Positions 1-6,010 of a stretch of 6,637 bases of DNA are shown here, one piece after another (position 1 is the stretch's first letter; the number at the start of each line of letters is the position of its first letter). This stretch comes from Chromatiaceae bacterium (GTDB lineage: Bacteria; Pseudomonadota; Gammaproteobacteria; Chromatiales; Chromatiaceae), in NCBI GenBank assembly GCA_016880695.1, contig JAEHCY010000296.1, positions 1-6,637 on the forward strand. The letters run 5' to 3'. The translations under genes and the position numbers were made by a program. The notes under the pieces were generated by a model. It made no database searches, had not been told where the DNA came from, and was given only the letters and a program-made list of their open reading frames with translations.

Positions 1-239
1 CCGATCTGTTCCAGAAGAAGACCTGTTTCTCCTGCCACGGTAAGGACGCCAAGACCCCCATCCTGCCCGTCTACCCGAAACTGGCCGGTCAGAACGCGGA
101 CTATGCCTTCAACCAGATGAAGGATATCGCCTCGGGCGCCCGCAACAATGGCCAGACCGTCGCCATGAAGGGGGTCATGCACCTGGTCAACGAGGAGGAG
201 ATGCGGGCAATTGCCACCTGGCTCGCAACCCTCAAATAA
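1..239 (+). CDS. Class I c-type cytochrome (c553-like), 3' part only
   Basis: This is the C-terminal 78 residues of a periplasmic haem c protein; complete codons begin at base 3 and the gene ends with TAA at 237-239. A haem-attachment motif CFSCH is encoded at bases 24-38. It is followed by a P-K-L-A-G-Q segment and an S-G-A-R-N segment, as in small c553/c4-type cytochromes. A Met in the M-K-G-V-M stretch is a candidate sixth haem ligand. The segment after the haem resembles the C-terminal domain of the next gene, so the two are probably paralogues. In clade II nos clusters such cytochromes (NosC1/NosC2 in epsilonproteobacteria) are thought to carry electrons to NosZ. The signal peptide and N-terminus lie outside the window, so a single-haem protein and the second half of a diheme protein cannot be told apart. 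Confidence 0.9.
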   Translation, partial: DLFQKKTCFSCHGKDAKTPILPVYPKLAGQNADYAFNQMKDIASGARNNGQTVAMKGVMHLVNEEEMRAIATWLATLK

Positions 240-264
240 CCCCCGGGGGTGAGCGCGCGGATGG

Positions 265-278
265 TTGACGGACGTCAA
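265..278. promoter_or_regulatory. FNR/DNR/NNR-type operator, perfect palindrome
   Basis: The sequence TTGAC-GGAC-GTCAA is a perfect inverted repeat that fits the 14-bp Crp/FNR-superfamily pattern TTGAY-N4-RTCAA. FNR (oxygen) and DNR/NnrR (nitric oxide) proteins use such sites to switch on denitrification genes. It lies in the gap between the two cytochrome genes, 125 bases before the second one. Its centre (271.5) is 41.5 bases from a start point at 313, the start predicted from the -10-like hexamer at 300-305. That is the distance of class II activation. The sequence cannot say which family member binds. Confidence 0.72.
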
Positions 279-299
279 GGATTTCCCGCCCGCGCCCGC

Positions 300-305
300 T
301 ATACT
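300..305 (+). promoter_or_regulatory. Putative -10 element of an FNR-type promoter
   Basis: The hexamer TATACT matches four or five of six positions of the sigma-70 -10 consensus and stands out in a GC-rich gap. No good -35 hexamer sits 17 bases upstream, as expected for an activator-dependent promoter. A transcript would start near 312-313 and carry a leader of about 90 bases before the ATG at 403. Confidence 0.55.
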
Positions 306-354
306 TCCATCACTGCCGAGCGCCTACCAGTCGTGCTCAGGTGCGCAGCGTCCC

Positions 355-375
355 GGCGGCCCCCACTGGGCCGCC
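355..375 (+). other. Stable hairpin in the 5' leader of the diheme cytochrome gene
   Basis: GGCGGCCC (355-362) and GGGCCGCC (368-375) pair perfectly as an 8-bp stem closed by a 5-base loop. The hairpin lies downstream of the predicted start point at 313 and 16 bases upstream of the ribosome binding site, which it leaves free. It could stabilise the mRNA 5' end. It could also be a weak terminator for the upstream cytochrome transcript, but only three T residues follow (381-383), so strong intrinsic termination is unlikely. Confidence 0.5.
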
Positions 376-391
376 AACCCTTTAGAGCTTC

Positions 392-396
392 GGAGG
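392..396 (+). promoter_or_regulatory. Ribosome binding site fixing the start at 403
   Basis: GGAGG lies six bases before the ATG at 403. This strong Shine-Dalgarno sequence fixes the diheme cytochrome start directly before a clear signal peptide. It argues against an in-frame TTG at 265, which would add 46 residues and place the operator inside the coding region. Confidence 0.85.
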
Positions 397-402
397 TTTG
401 CG

Positions 403-1101
403 ATGAATAGGTTTGTGTTAAAGGCGGCGGTCGCGGCGGTCACCGTCGTGCTGACCGGTACGGTCTATGCCTGGAACGAGGCCGGCGGCGAAAAAGACGA
501 GGCCCTGCACCTGGTCGGAAACGCCGACAACGGGCGGGATGTCTACGAGGTCTGCTCCGCCTGTCATCTTCCCGAGGGCTGGGGTCTGCCGGATGGGACC
601 TTCCCGCAACTGGCCGGCCAGCATCACAACGTGATCATCAAGCAGCTCGCCGACATCCGCGCCCTCAACCGCGACAACCCCACCATGTACCCCTTCGCCC
701 TGCCCTCCCAGATCGGCGGTCCGCAGGCCTTGGCGGACGTGGTGGCCTATACCGCCAAGCTGCCGATGACCCCGGCCAACGGCGTGGGACCCGGCGACGA
801 CCTGAAGCACGGAGAACAGCTTTACAAGGACAACTGCGTGCGCTGCCACGGGGAAAACGGCGAGGGCAACAACGAGAAATTCTACCCTCGCATCCATGGC
901 CAGCACTTCAATTACATTGTCCGTCAGTTCCGCGAGATCAAGTCCGGCGCCCGCAAGAACGCCAATCCGGACATGGTCAAGCAGGTCAAGGAATTCAGCG
1001 ACAAAGACCTGATCGCGGTGTGCGACTATTCCTCGCGGATCAAGCCACCGGCGGAGATGCTGGCAAAGTCAGCCGATTGGAAGAACCCGGACTTCCAGTA
1101 A
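403..1101 (+). CDS. Secreted diheme cytochrome c (c4/c553-type), nos-associated
   Basis: The 232-residue product starts with a Sec signal peptide: positively charged start, hydrophobic core at about residues 5-20, likely cut after V-Y-A at residue 23. Two haem c motifs follow, CSACH at 51-55 and CVRCH at 145-149, so the mature protein has two cytochrome domains. Each haem is followed by a P-x-[LI]-x-G-Q element (P-Q-L-A-G-Q near 68; P-R-I-H-G-Q near 162), which suggests internal duplication. Met95 and Met191 are candidate axial ligands. The second domain resembles the cytochrome encoded just upstream. In clade II nos clusters, paired cytochromes at this place are inferred electron donors to NosZ. 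The gene has a GGAGG site and its own FNR-type promoter. A GC-rich hairpin begins 21 bases after its stop, which may set its expression apart from downstream genes. The exact partner is inferred. Confidence 0.92.
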   Translation: MNRFVLKAAVAAVTVVLTGTVYAWNEAGGEKDEALHLVGNADNGRDVYEVCSACHLPEGWGLPDGTFPQLAGQHHNVIIKQLADIRALNRDNPTMYPFALPSQIGGPQALADVVAYTAKLPMTPANGVGPGDDLKHGEQLYKDNCVRCHGENGEGNNEKFYPRIHGQHFNYIVRQFREIKSGARKNANPDMVKQVKEFSDKDLIAVCDYSSRIKPPAEMLAKSADWKNPDFQ

Positions 1102-1122
1102 TCTCGCTGCCGAAGACTCCAG

Positions 1123-1148
1123 ACCGCGGCGGGGTCCCCCGCCGCGGT
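1123..1148 (+). terminator. Long GC-rich hairpin after the cytochrome gene (terminator-like)
   Basis: The arms at 1123-1134 and 1137-1148 are perfect 12-base inverted repeats (A-C-C-G-C-G-G-C-G-G-G-G and its complement) separated by two bases. In RNA this would form a very stable stem of about 10-11 bp. It starts 21 bases after the cytochrome stop codon. No T tract follows, so it is not a classical intrinsic terminator. It may cause partial termination or protect the upstream mRNA from 3' decay. Confidence 0.45.
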
Positions 1149-1167
1149 GCTCGATCCCAGGGTAACG

Positions 1168-1191
1168 CGGGTCGGCCGCGCCCCCGACCCG
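1168..1191 (+). other. Second hairpin in the cytochrome-nosB gap
   Basis: CGGGTCGG (1168-1175) pairs with CCGACCCG (1184-1191), an 8-bp stem with an 8-base loop, 19 bases after the first hairpin. The 240-base gap 1102-1341 holds these two structures. I found no convincing gene, FNR-type box or sigma-70 promoter in it. The tandem arrangement suggests transcript processing or attenuation between the cytochrome and the membrane-protein gene, but in GC-rich DNA this could be chance. Confidence 0.35.
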
Positions 1192-1341
1192 AAACACAGA
1201 GACACCGGCGAACGTACAGGGATTTGTCCACGACGCTTCGGCCCGACCCTCTCGCCCCTGCACGTGGCGTTTTGTTTCGACACCGATCGCCTCCTCCAAC
1301 CCCATCATGCATCCCTCCCTGTCCGATAAGCGGTATCCCCG

Positions 1342-2523
1342 ATGAATCCTCAAACGAAGGGGCACTCCTCCCTGATCGTTGGCCTGCTGACCCTGGTGGC
1401 CCTAGGCCTGCTCGCGGCCATGTTTTACTCACCCATCTGGTGGGTCTCCCTCACTGCGCCCAACTACCCACCCGAGGCCTTCCCCGACGGGGTCCGTATC
1501 CACTTCCACATGAATGGGGTATTCAACGGCTGCAAAAAGGTGGACAAAGCCGAGATCCGCGAGGTCGAGGCGCTCGACTGCGTGCATGAGATGGATACCA
1601 TCAACCACTACGTCGGCATGTATCCCATCGCCGCGGGCGGGGTAATCGAACGCGCGTTCGCCCCCTTCCTGCTGAGCATGCTTGGGATCATGCTTCTGGG
1701 GTTCGCCACCAGGCAGCCGAAGGTCCGCGTCGGCGTCCTGGTGGTGGGGTTTGGCGCCATCGGCCTCTGGATGTACCTCACCTTTTACAGCGACCAGGGT
1801 TTCCGGTTTCAGAACGAGGGCTACGTGAAGGCGATGGTGACCGCCCTGGACCAGGAGGCCACCGCCGAGTCGGCCGAGAGCCTCTCCCCGGGGCAGGCCC
1901 TGCTCACCCGCCTCAAGGCGGAGATGGCCAAGAGTGAGGCAAAGGAGCGTGAGACCGCCGCGGTGAAAGGAGGAAGACCCGAGAAGGAGGCCCTGATCGA
2001 CGGCATGCGCGCCACCTTCGACAAGGATCAGGCGCGGCGCGAGGCCGGGGAACGCATGGCATGGACCGGGACGGGTATGCAGGTGCTCTCCTGGCATTAC
2101 GGCAAGACCCTGGGGCGCTATTTCAACAACCCCGAGCAAATCCGCCCCATGGTCAGCAAGATGACCCTGGCGGCGCATATCGTCTTCTGGGGCATTCTGG
2201 CGGCCATGGCGCTGCTGGTCTGGGGGGCGCGTCGCACCGGCGGCCTGTTCTACTGGTTGCTGGTGGTGGTACCCATTGCCCTGCCCCTGATCTTCGTCCT
2301 CGACTACTCCGCCTGGCTCTGGTGGTACGGCCACACCCTCAACGACATGGGTGCCTTTACGGTCAAGGCCTTCATGCCCACGGTGCTCGGCGACGGCAAG
2401 GTGGCCCAGTTCACCACCCACTCCTATCCCTCCATCGGTTTTGGGATCATGCTCGGGCTCTCGCTGGTGCTCGCCGTAGCCGCCCTGATCCGGCGCAAAC
2501 AGATCAAACCCGGGGCCACCTGA
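1342..2523 (+). CDS. nosB: NosB-like polytopic membrane protein of clade II nos clusters
   Basis: The 393-residue product has six predicted membrane helices at about 11-29, 105-122, 127-148, 276-296, 301-321 and 363-383. Positive charges (R/K at 124-129, 297-298, 385-389) place both ends in the cytoplasm and three loops in the periplasm. Loop 1 (30-104) is rich in possible metal ligands: H54-x-H56-M57, C64, C80-x-H82-x-M84, H89 and M93 (N-H-Y-V-G-M). Loop 2 (149-275) is long, charged and Ala/Glu-rich. Loop 3 holds H331, M336, M345 and H360. The start is supported by the first helix, though the Shine-Dalgarno sequence is poor. The gene ends 23 bases before nosD. Atypical nos clusters are known to carry nosB, a membrane protein of unknown function, near this place. 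Assignment rests on topology and synteny, not on a confirmed family match. A role in copper handling or NosZ maturation is my inference. Confidence 0.7.
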   Translation: MNPQTKGHSSLIVGLLTLVALGLLAAMFYSPIWWVSLTAPNYPPEAFPDGVRIHFHMNGVFNGCKKVDKAEIREVEALDCVHEMDTINHYVGMYPIAAGGVIERAFAPFLLSMLGIMLLGFATRQPKVRVGVLVVGFGAIGLWMYLTFYSDQGFRFQNEGYVKAMVTALDQEATAESAESLSPGQALLTRLKAEMAKSEAKERETAAVKGGRPEKEALIDGMRATFDKDQARREAGERMAWTGTGMQVLSWHYGKTLGRYFNNPEQIRPMVSKMTLAAHIVFWGILAAMALLVWGARRTGGLFYWLLVVVPIALPLIFVLDYSAWLWWYGHTLNDMGAFTVKAFMPTVLGDGKVAQFTTHSYPSIGFGIMLGLSLVLAVAALIRRKQIKPGAT

Positions 2524-2546
2524 TCCGTCGCCCGGGATCGCAGCGC

Positions 2547-3941
2547 ATGATGTCCCGATCCCTGGCGAGTAAGTTGGCAAGCGTGACGGGATTCTGCGCG
2601 CTGCTCCTCACCCGTACGGCCGTCGCCGACCCCTATCCGCCTCTTCAGCCGCTTATCGATGCCGCGGCGCCCAACGCCCTGGTGATGCCGGCGCCCGGCA
2701 CCTATGCGGGACCGGTGCGCATCGACAAGCCCCTGACCCTCGATGGTCAGGGGCAGGTGACCATCGACTCGGGCGGAAAGGGCTCGGTGGTCATCCTCGA
2801 CACCGACGGGGCCACCCTTAAGAACCTGCAACTGCGGGGCTCGGGAAGCTCCCACAACGACATCGACGCCGGGGTCCAGGTACGCGGCAACTTCAACGTC
2901 ATCCGCGACAACCGAATCGAGGATTGCCTGTTCGGTGTGGACCTGCAGCAGTCCGCGCACAACAAGGTGCGGCGCAACCACATCAGCTCGAAGCCGGTGG
3001 AACTGGGTGTTCGCGGCGATGCCATCCGGCTCTGGTACAGTGTCGGCAACGAGATCACAGACAATACCGTTCGCAACTCGCGCGATACGGTGGTTTGGTA
3101 TTCCAAAGACAACCTGATTGCCCGTAACGATGCCCGCGGTGGCCGCTATTCGCTGCACTTCATGTATTCCGAGCGCAATGAGGTTACCGACAACCACTAC
3201 GAGAACAACTCGGTGGGTGTCTTTGTGATGTACAGCGACGCCGTGGTGCTGCGCAACAACACCATCACCCGCGCCAGCGGCCCCACCGGGGTGGGAGTCG
3301 GCGTGAAGGAAAGCTCGGAGGTGACCATCGCGCACAACCGTATCCTCTACTGCGCAACCGGTCTTTATCTCGACGTCTCGCCCTACCAGCCCGACACCAC
3401 CAATCGCTTCACCAATAACCTGATTGCCTACAACGGGGTGGGGATTCGCTGGCTCAACGACTGGCAAGGCAACGAATTCCAGGGCAACCACTTCAAGGGC
3501 AACATCACCCAGGTGGTGGTGGAGGGCGGCAAGAGCGCCAACCGCAACCTCTGGCAGGGCAATCTCTGGGACGATTACGAGGGTTTCGATCGGGATGCCA
3601 ACGGCATTGGCGACACCCCCTACGAGCTCTACGCCTATGCCGACCGCGTTTGGATGGACGTGCCCGCGGCCCAGTTCTTCAAGGGCTCGCCAATGCTGGA
3701 AGTGCTCGATTTCCTGGAGCGGCTGGCGCCGTTCAGCCAGCCCGACCTGATCCTGCGGGACGAAAAACCGCTGCTGGTGGCCGCGGCCGCACCGCTCGCA
3801 GGCAGCTCCGGAACCCCTCGACCCGCCAGCGAGCCGCAACCCCAGGGGCAGACACTCGGGGAGCCATCCCCGCCGACCAGCGAGACCCCATCGCCGGAGA
3901 GCGCCTACGAGCAGCTCAAGCGTTCCCTTGGCCAACCCTAG
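2547..3941 (+). CDS. nosD: NosD, periplasmic beta-helix copper-site maturation protein
   Basis: NosD is a periplasmic protein needed with the NosF-NosY ABC transporter to build the copper-sulfur CuZ centre of N2O reductase. The 464-residue product begins with a Sec signal peptide, likely cut after A-V-A at residue 27. Residues 85-335 are repeated N-x-[IV]-x-x-N turns (D-N-R-I, R-N-H-I, D-N-T-V, N-N-T-I, H-N-R-I) typical of a right-handed parallel beta-helix (CASH/NosD family). Residues 341-358 hold the family hallmark W-D-D-Y-E-G with D-x-N-G-I-G-D-T-P. A Pro/Ser/Thr/Gln-rich tail (about 417-450) and a short terminal helix extend beyond the helix. Two ATGs at 2547 and 2550 are possible; 2547 is better spaced from a weak GGGA at 2534-2537. 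The frame stays open far upstream, but that stretch overlaps the previous gene and would hide the signal peptide. nosG follows 10 bases after the stop. Confidence 0.95.
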   Translation: MMSRSLASKLASVTGFCALLLTRTAVADPYPPLQPLIDAAAPNALVMPAPGTYAGPVRIDKPLTLDGQGQVTIDSGGKGSVVILDTDGATLKNLQLRGSGSSHNDIDAGVQVRGNFNVIRDNRIEDCLFGVDLQQSAHNKVRRNHISSKPVELGVRGDAIRLWYSVGNEITDNTVRNSRDTVVWYSKDNLIARNDARGGRYSLHFMYSERNEVTDNHYENNSVGVFVMYSDAVVLRNNTITRASGPTGVGVGVKESSEVTIAHNRILYCATGLYLDVSPYQPDTTNRFTNNLIAYNGVGIRWLNDWQGNEFQGNHFKGNITQVVVEGGKSANRNLWQGNLWDDYEGFDRDANGIGDTPYELYAYADRVWMDVPAAQFFKGSPMLEVLDFLERLAPFSQPDLILRDEKPLLVAAAAPLAGSSGTPRPASEPQPQGQTLGEPSPPTSETPSPESAYEQLKRSLGQP

Positions 3942-3951
3942 GGCGCATGCC

Positions 3952-4893
3952 ATGATCCCCAGAGACGAGACCCCCAACGCACCCGCCGATCCCGCGGAGG
4001 CCCTCCGTCCGCAGGCCTTACCCCAGCGCCCTCGGACAGACGCGCGGCCGGGAAATCGGGCGTCCAAGCCCACCGGTAAGCCACCCACCACGGCCAAACG
4101 CCGCGAGCAGAGCCGGCGGGAGTTTCTGCGCACCGCGGTGCTCGCCACGGGTATGGCGGGCCTCTCGCTTCTGGGGTTGCTACCGGTGGCCGGCGGTGCC
4201 GGCGCCCGCCTGCGGCCGCCCGGCGCCATCAAGAACCTGCTCGATGAGCAGCGCTTCCTCGCCGCCTGCATCAAGTGCGGCCAGTGCGTTCAGGTGTGCC
4301 CGGTCGAGGCGATCAAGCTCGCGGACCTCACCGACGGTGTCGGGGTCGGCGTTCCCTACATCGAGGCGCGGGCCCAGGCCTGCGACTTCTCCTGCGATGG
4401 GCTGCAATGCGTGCTCGCCTGTCCCACCGGAGCGCTGACCCACGAGATCAACTACCCAGCCCAGACCCGTATGGGCTTTGCCCGCCTTTCCCGCCCCGAG
4501 GCCTGCCTGGCGGCGCAGGGCCGCGGGTTCAAGGGCCAGGCGCGGGGGCCTCAATTCGCGGGGCGGCTACGTTACGCCGAGGTGGATCGTTGGAACCCCA
4601 TCCTGGTGGCCGATCACCCCTATGAGCTTGAGCTGTGTAATCTGTGCGTGCGCCAATGCCCCATCGAGATCCGCATCGCCGATTGCGCCCAGGGCAAGCC
4701 GCCCTCAGGGGACCGCAACCAGTGTCCGCCCCGCTCGGCGATTGCGCTGGAGCCGATGGCAGGGGCCGAAGGCAACCGGCGAATTCCGGTGGTTAAGGAT
4801 GGCTGCGTCGGGTGCGGGGTGTGCGAGATGATCTGCCCGGTGGAACCGGCGGCCATCGTCATCGACATTCACAAATCCGCAAAGATCGCCTGA
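3952..4893 (+). CDS. nosG: NosG, Tat-exported NapG-like polyferredoxin
   Basis: This 313-residue protein is a periplasmic four-cluster ferredoxin of the NapG/NosG family, thought to take electrons from membrane NosH and pass them on towards NosZ. A twin-arginine signal S-R-R-E-F-L-R is at 54-60, followed by a hydrophobic stretch (61-80). Cysteine groups for four [4Fe-4S] clusters are C106-x2-C109-x2-C112-x3-C116; C144-x3-C148-x4-C153-x3-C157; C229-x2-C232-x3-C236 plus C245 or C258; and C285-x2-C288-x2-C291-x3-C295. The start is ATG 3952 with AGGG at 3940-3943; a TTG at 3928 overlaps nosD and is less likely. No later Met or GTG/TTG start precedes the twin-arginine motif, so the Pro/Arg-rich leader of 53 residues is real if the start is right, and longer than usual for NapG. 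NapG of periplasmic nitrate reductase is the alternative label, but the nosD/nosF neighbours decide for NosG. Confidence 0.93.
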   Translation: MIPRDETPNAPADPAEALRPQALPQRPRTDARPGNRASKPTGKPPTTAKRREQSRREFLRTAVLATGMAGLSLLGLLPVAGGAGARLRPPGAIKNLLDEQRFLAACIKCGQCVQVCPVEAIKLADLTDGVGVGVPYIEARAQACDFSCDGLQCVLACPTGALTHEINYPAQTRMGFARLSRPEACLAAQGRGFKGQARGPQFAGRLRYAEVDRWNPILVADHPYELELCNLCVRQCPIEIRIADCAQGKPPSGDRNQCPPRSAIALEPMAGAEGNRRIPVVKDGCVGCGVCEMICPVEPAAIVIDIHKSAKIA

Positions 4894-4945
4894 GGAGACG
4901 CGGGCACCAGAACCCTCGGCCAGCCACCAGAGTCGGTAACCGATC

Positions 4946-5923
4946 ATGAACTACGTCATCGAATCCCTGCGCCAGCTCCTCGGCGCCCCGCCGAGCAAAC
5001 CGGACCCCGCCCAGGTGCTACCGGAGGTCACCGAGACCTATGCGGAGAAGCGCCAGCAGAAGCTCACCCGGGAAATGCTCCGGGCCAAGGAGGCCGAGCG
5101 CGACGCGCACAAGGACCGGCACAAGTGGCGTAATCGACGCTGGGCCACCCTGATCATCGTGAACCTGCTGTTCCTCTTGTCCTACTACCTCGATGTACAA
5201 CTGCTCGAAGGGGCACTGACCGCCTCGCGCTTCATCGGTTTCCACTTCGCCGACCTCAACTCCGCGCTCCAGGTGATGCTGGCCTACAAGCACCTGGTGC
5301 TGAACTTGGTGATCGGTACCCTCACCGTAGTGGTGCTCTGGTGGCTACTCGGGGGGCGCACCTTCTGCTCCTGGGTCTGTCCCTACCACCTGCTGGCCGA
5401 AGGGGCGGAGAAGCTCCATCTCTGGCTGGCCGCCAAGGGCCTGGCCCGGGACCTGCGCTTCCATCGTGGGGTGCGCGCAGTGTTTTACCTCCTGTTTGCG
5501 CTGCTCGCGCTGCTCACCGGCTACACGGTGTTCGAGACCCTCTCCCCCACCGGCATCCTGAGCCGCGCCCTGATCTACGGCCCCGGGGTGGCACTGCTTT
5601 GGGTGGCGGGCCTGCTCACGTTCGAGGTCTTCGTCTCCCGCCGCGCCTGGTGTCGCTACGTGTGCCCGATCGGGATCACCTATGGCCTGGTGGGCCTGGT
5701 CTCACCGGTGCGGGTGCAGTACAACGTGCAGAACTGCCACCACGAGGGGGACTGCCGCAAGATCTGCCTGGTCCCGCATGTCCTCGATGTCACCATCCGC
5801 GGGCGCGCCACGCGTATCGACACCGATATTGGCGCCGACTGCACCCGCTGCGGGCTCTGCGTCGACGTCTGCCCGACCAGCTCGCTCAGCTTCAAGATCA
5901 AGGGCCTGGACAAGGCCCTGTAA
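4946..5923 (+). CDS. nosH: NosH, NapH-like membrane Fe-S quinol dehydrogenase
   Basis: NosH is an integral membrane protein of the NapH family, thought to oxidise quinol with NosG and feed electrons towards N2O reduction. The 325 residues show four membrane helices at about 66-82, 118-135, 177-197 and 211-229. Two family C-x3-C-P motifs follow helices 2 and 4 (C141-S-W-V-C145-P and C236-R-Y-V-C240-P). A cytoplasmic ferredoxin-like tail carries C264, C270, C274 and a complete C299-x2-C302-x2-C305-x3-C309-P. The first tail motif lacks its expected second Cys, with Glu267 in its place. Residues 28-65 are a highly charged, probably helical N-terminal extension. An in-frame TAA at 4937-4939 excludes any start upstream of the ATG at 4946. 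No good Shine-Dalgarno sequence precedes it, and the 52-base gap to nosG makes tight coupling unlikely. Confidence 0.93.
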   Translation: MNYVIESLRQLLGAPPSKPDPAQVLPEVTETYAEKRQQKLTREMLRAKEAERDAHKDRHKWRNRRWATLIIVNLLFLLSYYLDVQLLEGALTASRFIGFHFADLNSALQVMLAYKHLVLNLVIGTLTVVVLWWLLGGRTFCSWVCPYHLLAEGAEKLHLWLAAKGLARDLRFHRGVRAVFYLLFALLALLTGYTVFETLSPTGILSRALIYGPGVALLWVAGLLTFEVFVSRRAWCRYVCPIGITYGLVGLVSPVRVQYNVQNCHHEGDCRKICLVPHVLDVTIRGRATRIDTDIGADCTRCGLCVDVCPTSSLSFKIKGLDKAL

Positions 5924-5983
5924 TCCCGAAACTTAGGGGCACCTGCGGCCATGATGCCAGATTCCTCCGTTACCGGTTGCATG

Positions 5984-6010
5984 CCCCCTTCGACCAGGCT
6001 CAGGGCAGAC
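5984..6010 (+). repeat. Dispersed-repeat-like motif in the nosH-nosF gap
   Basis: The core TTCGACCAGGCTCAGGGCAG (5989-6008, preceded by CCCCC) resembles the short palindromic element often written CTTCGACAGGCTCAGGGC, which is widespread between genes of many bacteria. Here CCCT (5986-5989) pairs with AGGG (6002-6005) in an imperfect hairpin. The gap 5924-6151 otherwise holds no gene I can support. Recognition is from memory of the motif. One copy in a window cannot prove it is repeated in this genome. Confidence 0.45.

Noticed and set aside
239..250. Palindrome ACCCCCGGGGGT at the stop of the first cytochrome as terminator
   Set aside because: With no spacer it can form only a very short hairpin, and no T tract follows.
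265..402. Upstream TTG extension of the diheme cytochrome reading frame
   Set aside because: It would put the operator, -10 element and hairpin inside coding sequence and bury the signal peptide 46 residues in; the GGAGG site fixes ATG 403.
2061..2546. Long open frame upstream of and continuous with nosD
   Set aside because: It overlaps the membrane-protein gene in another frame, looks like GC-rich noise in translation, and the NosD signal peptide begins only at 2547.
1429..2580. 383-codon minus-strand open frame opposite the membrane-protein gene
   Set aside because: It is a His/Gly-rich compositional shadow of a convincing six-helix membrane protein on the + strand.
2424..4274. 616-codon open frame on the minus strand across nosD and nosG
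   Set aside because: It is antisense to two clearly identified genes; the lack of stops follows from GC-rich third positions, and the translation shows no recognisable domain.
4892..4897. GAGGAG after the nosG stop as ribosome binding site for nosH
   Set aside because: It is 48 bases from the ATG at 4946, and an in-frame TAA at 4937-4939 rules out an earlier nosH start.
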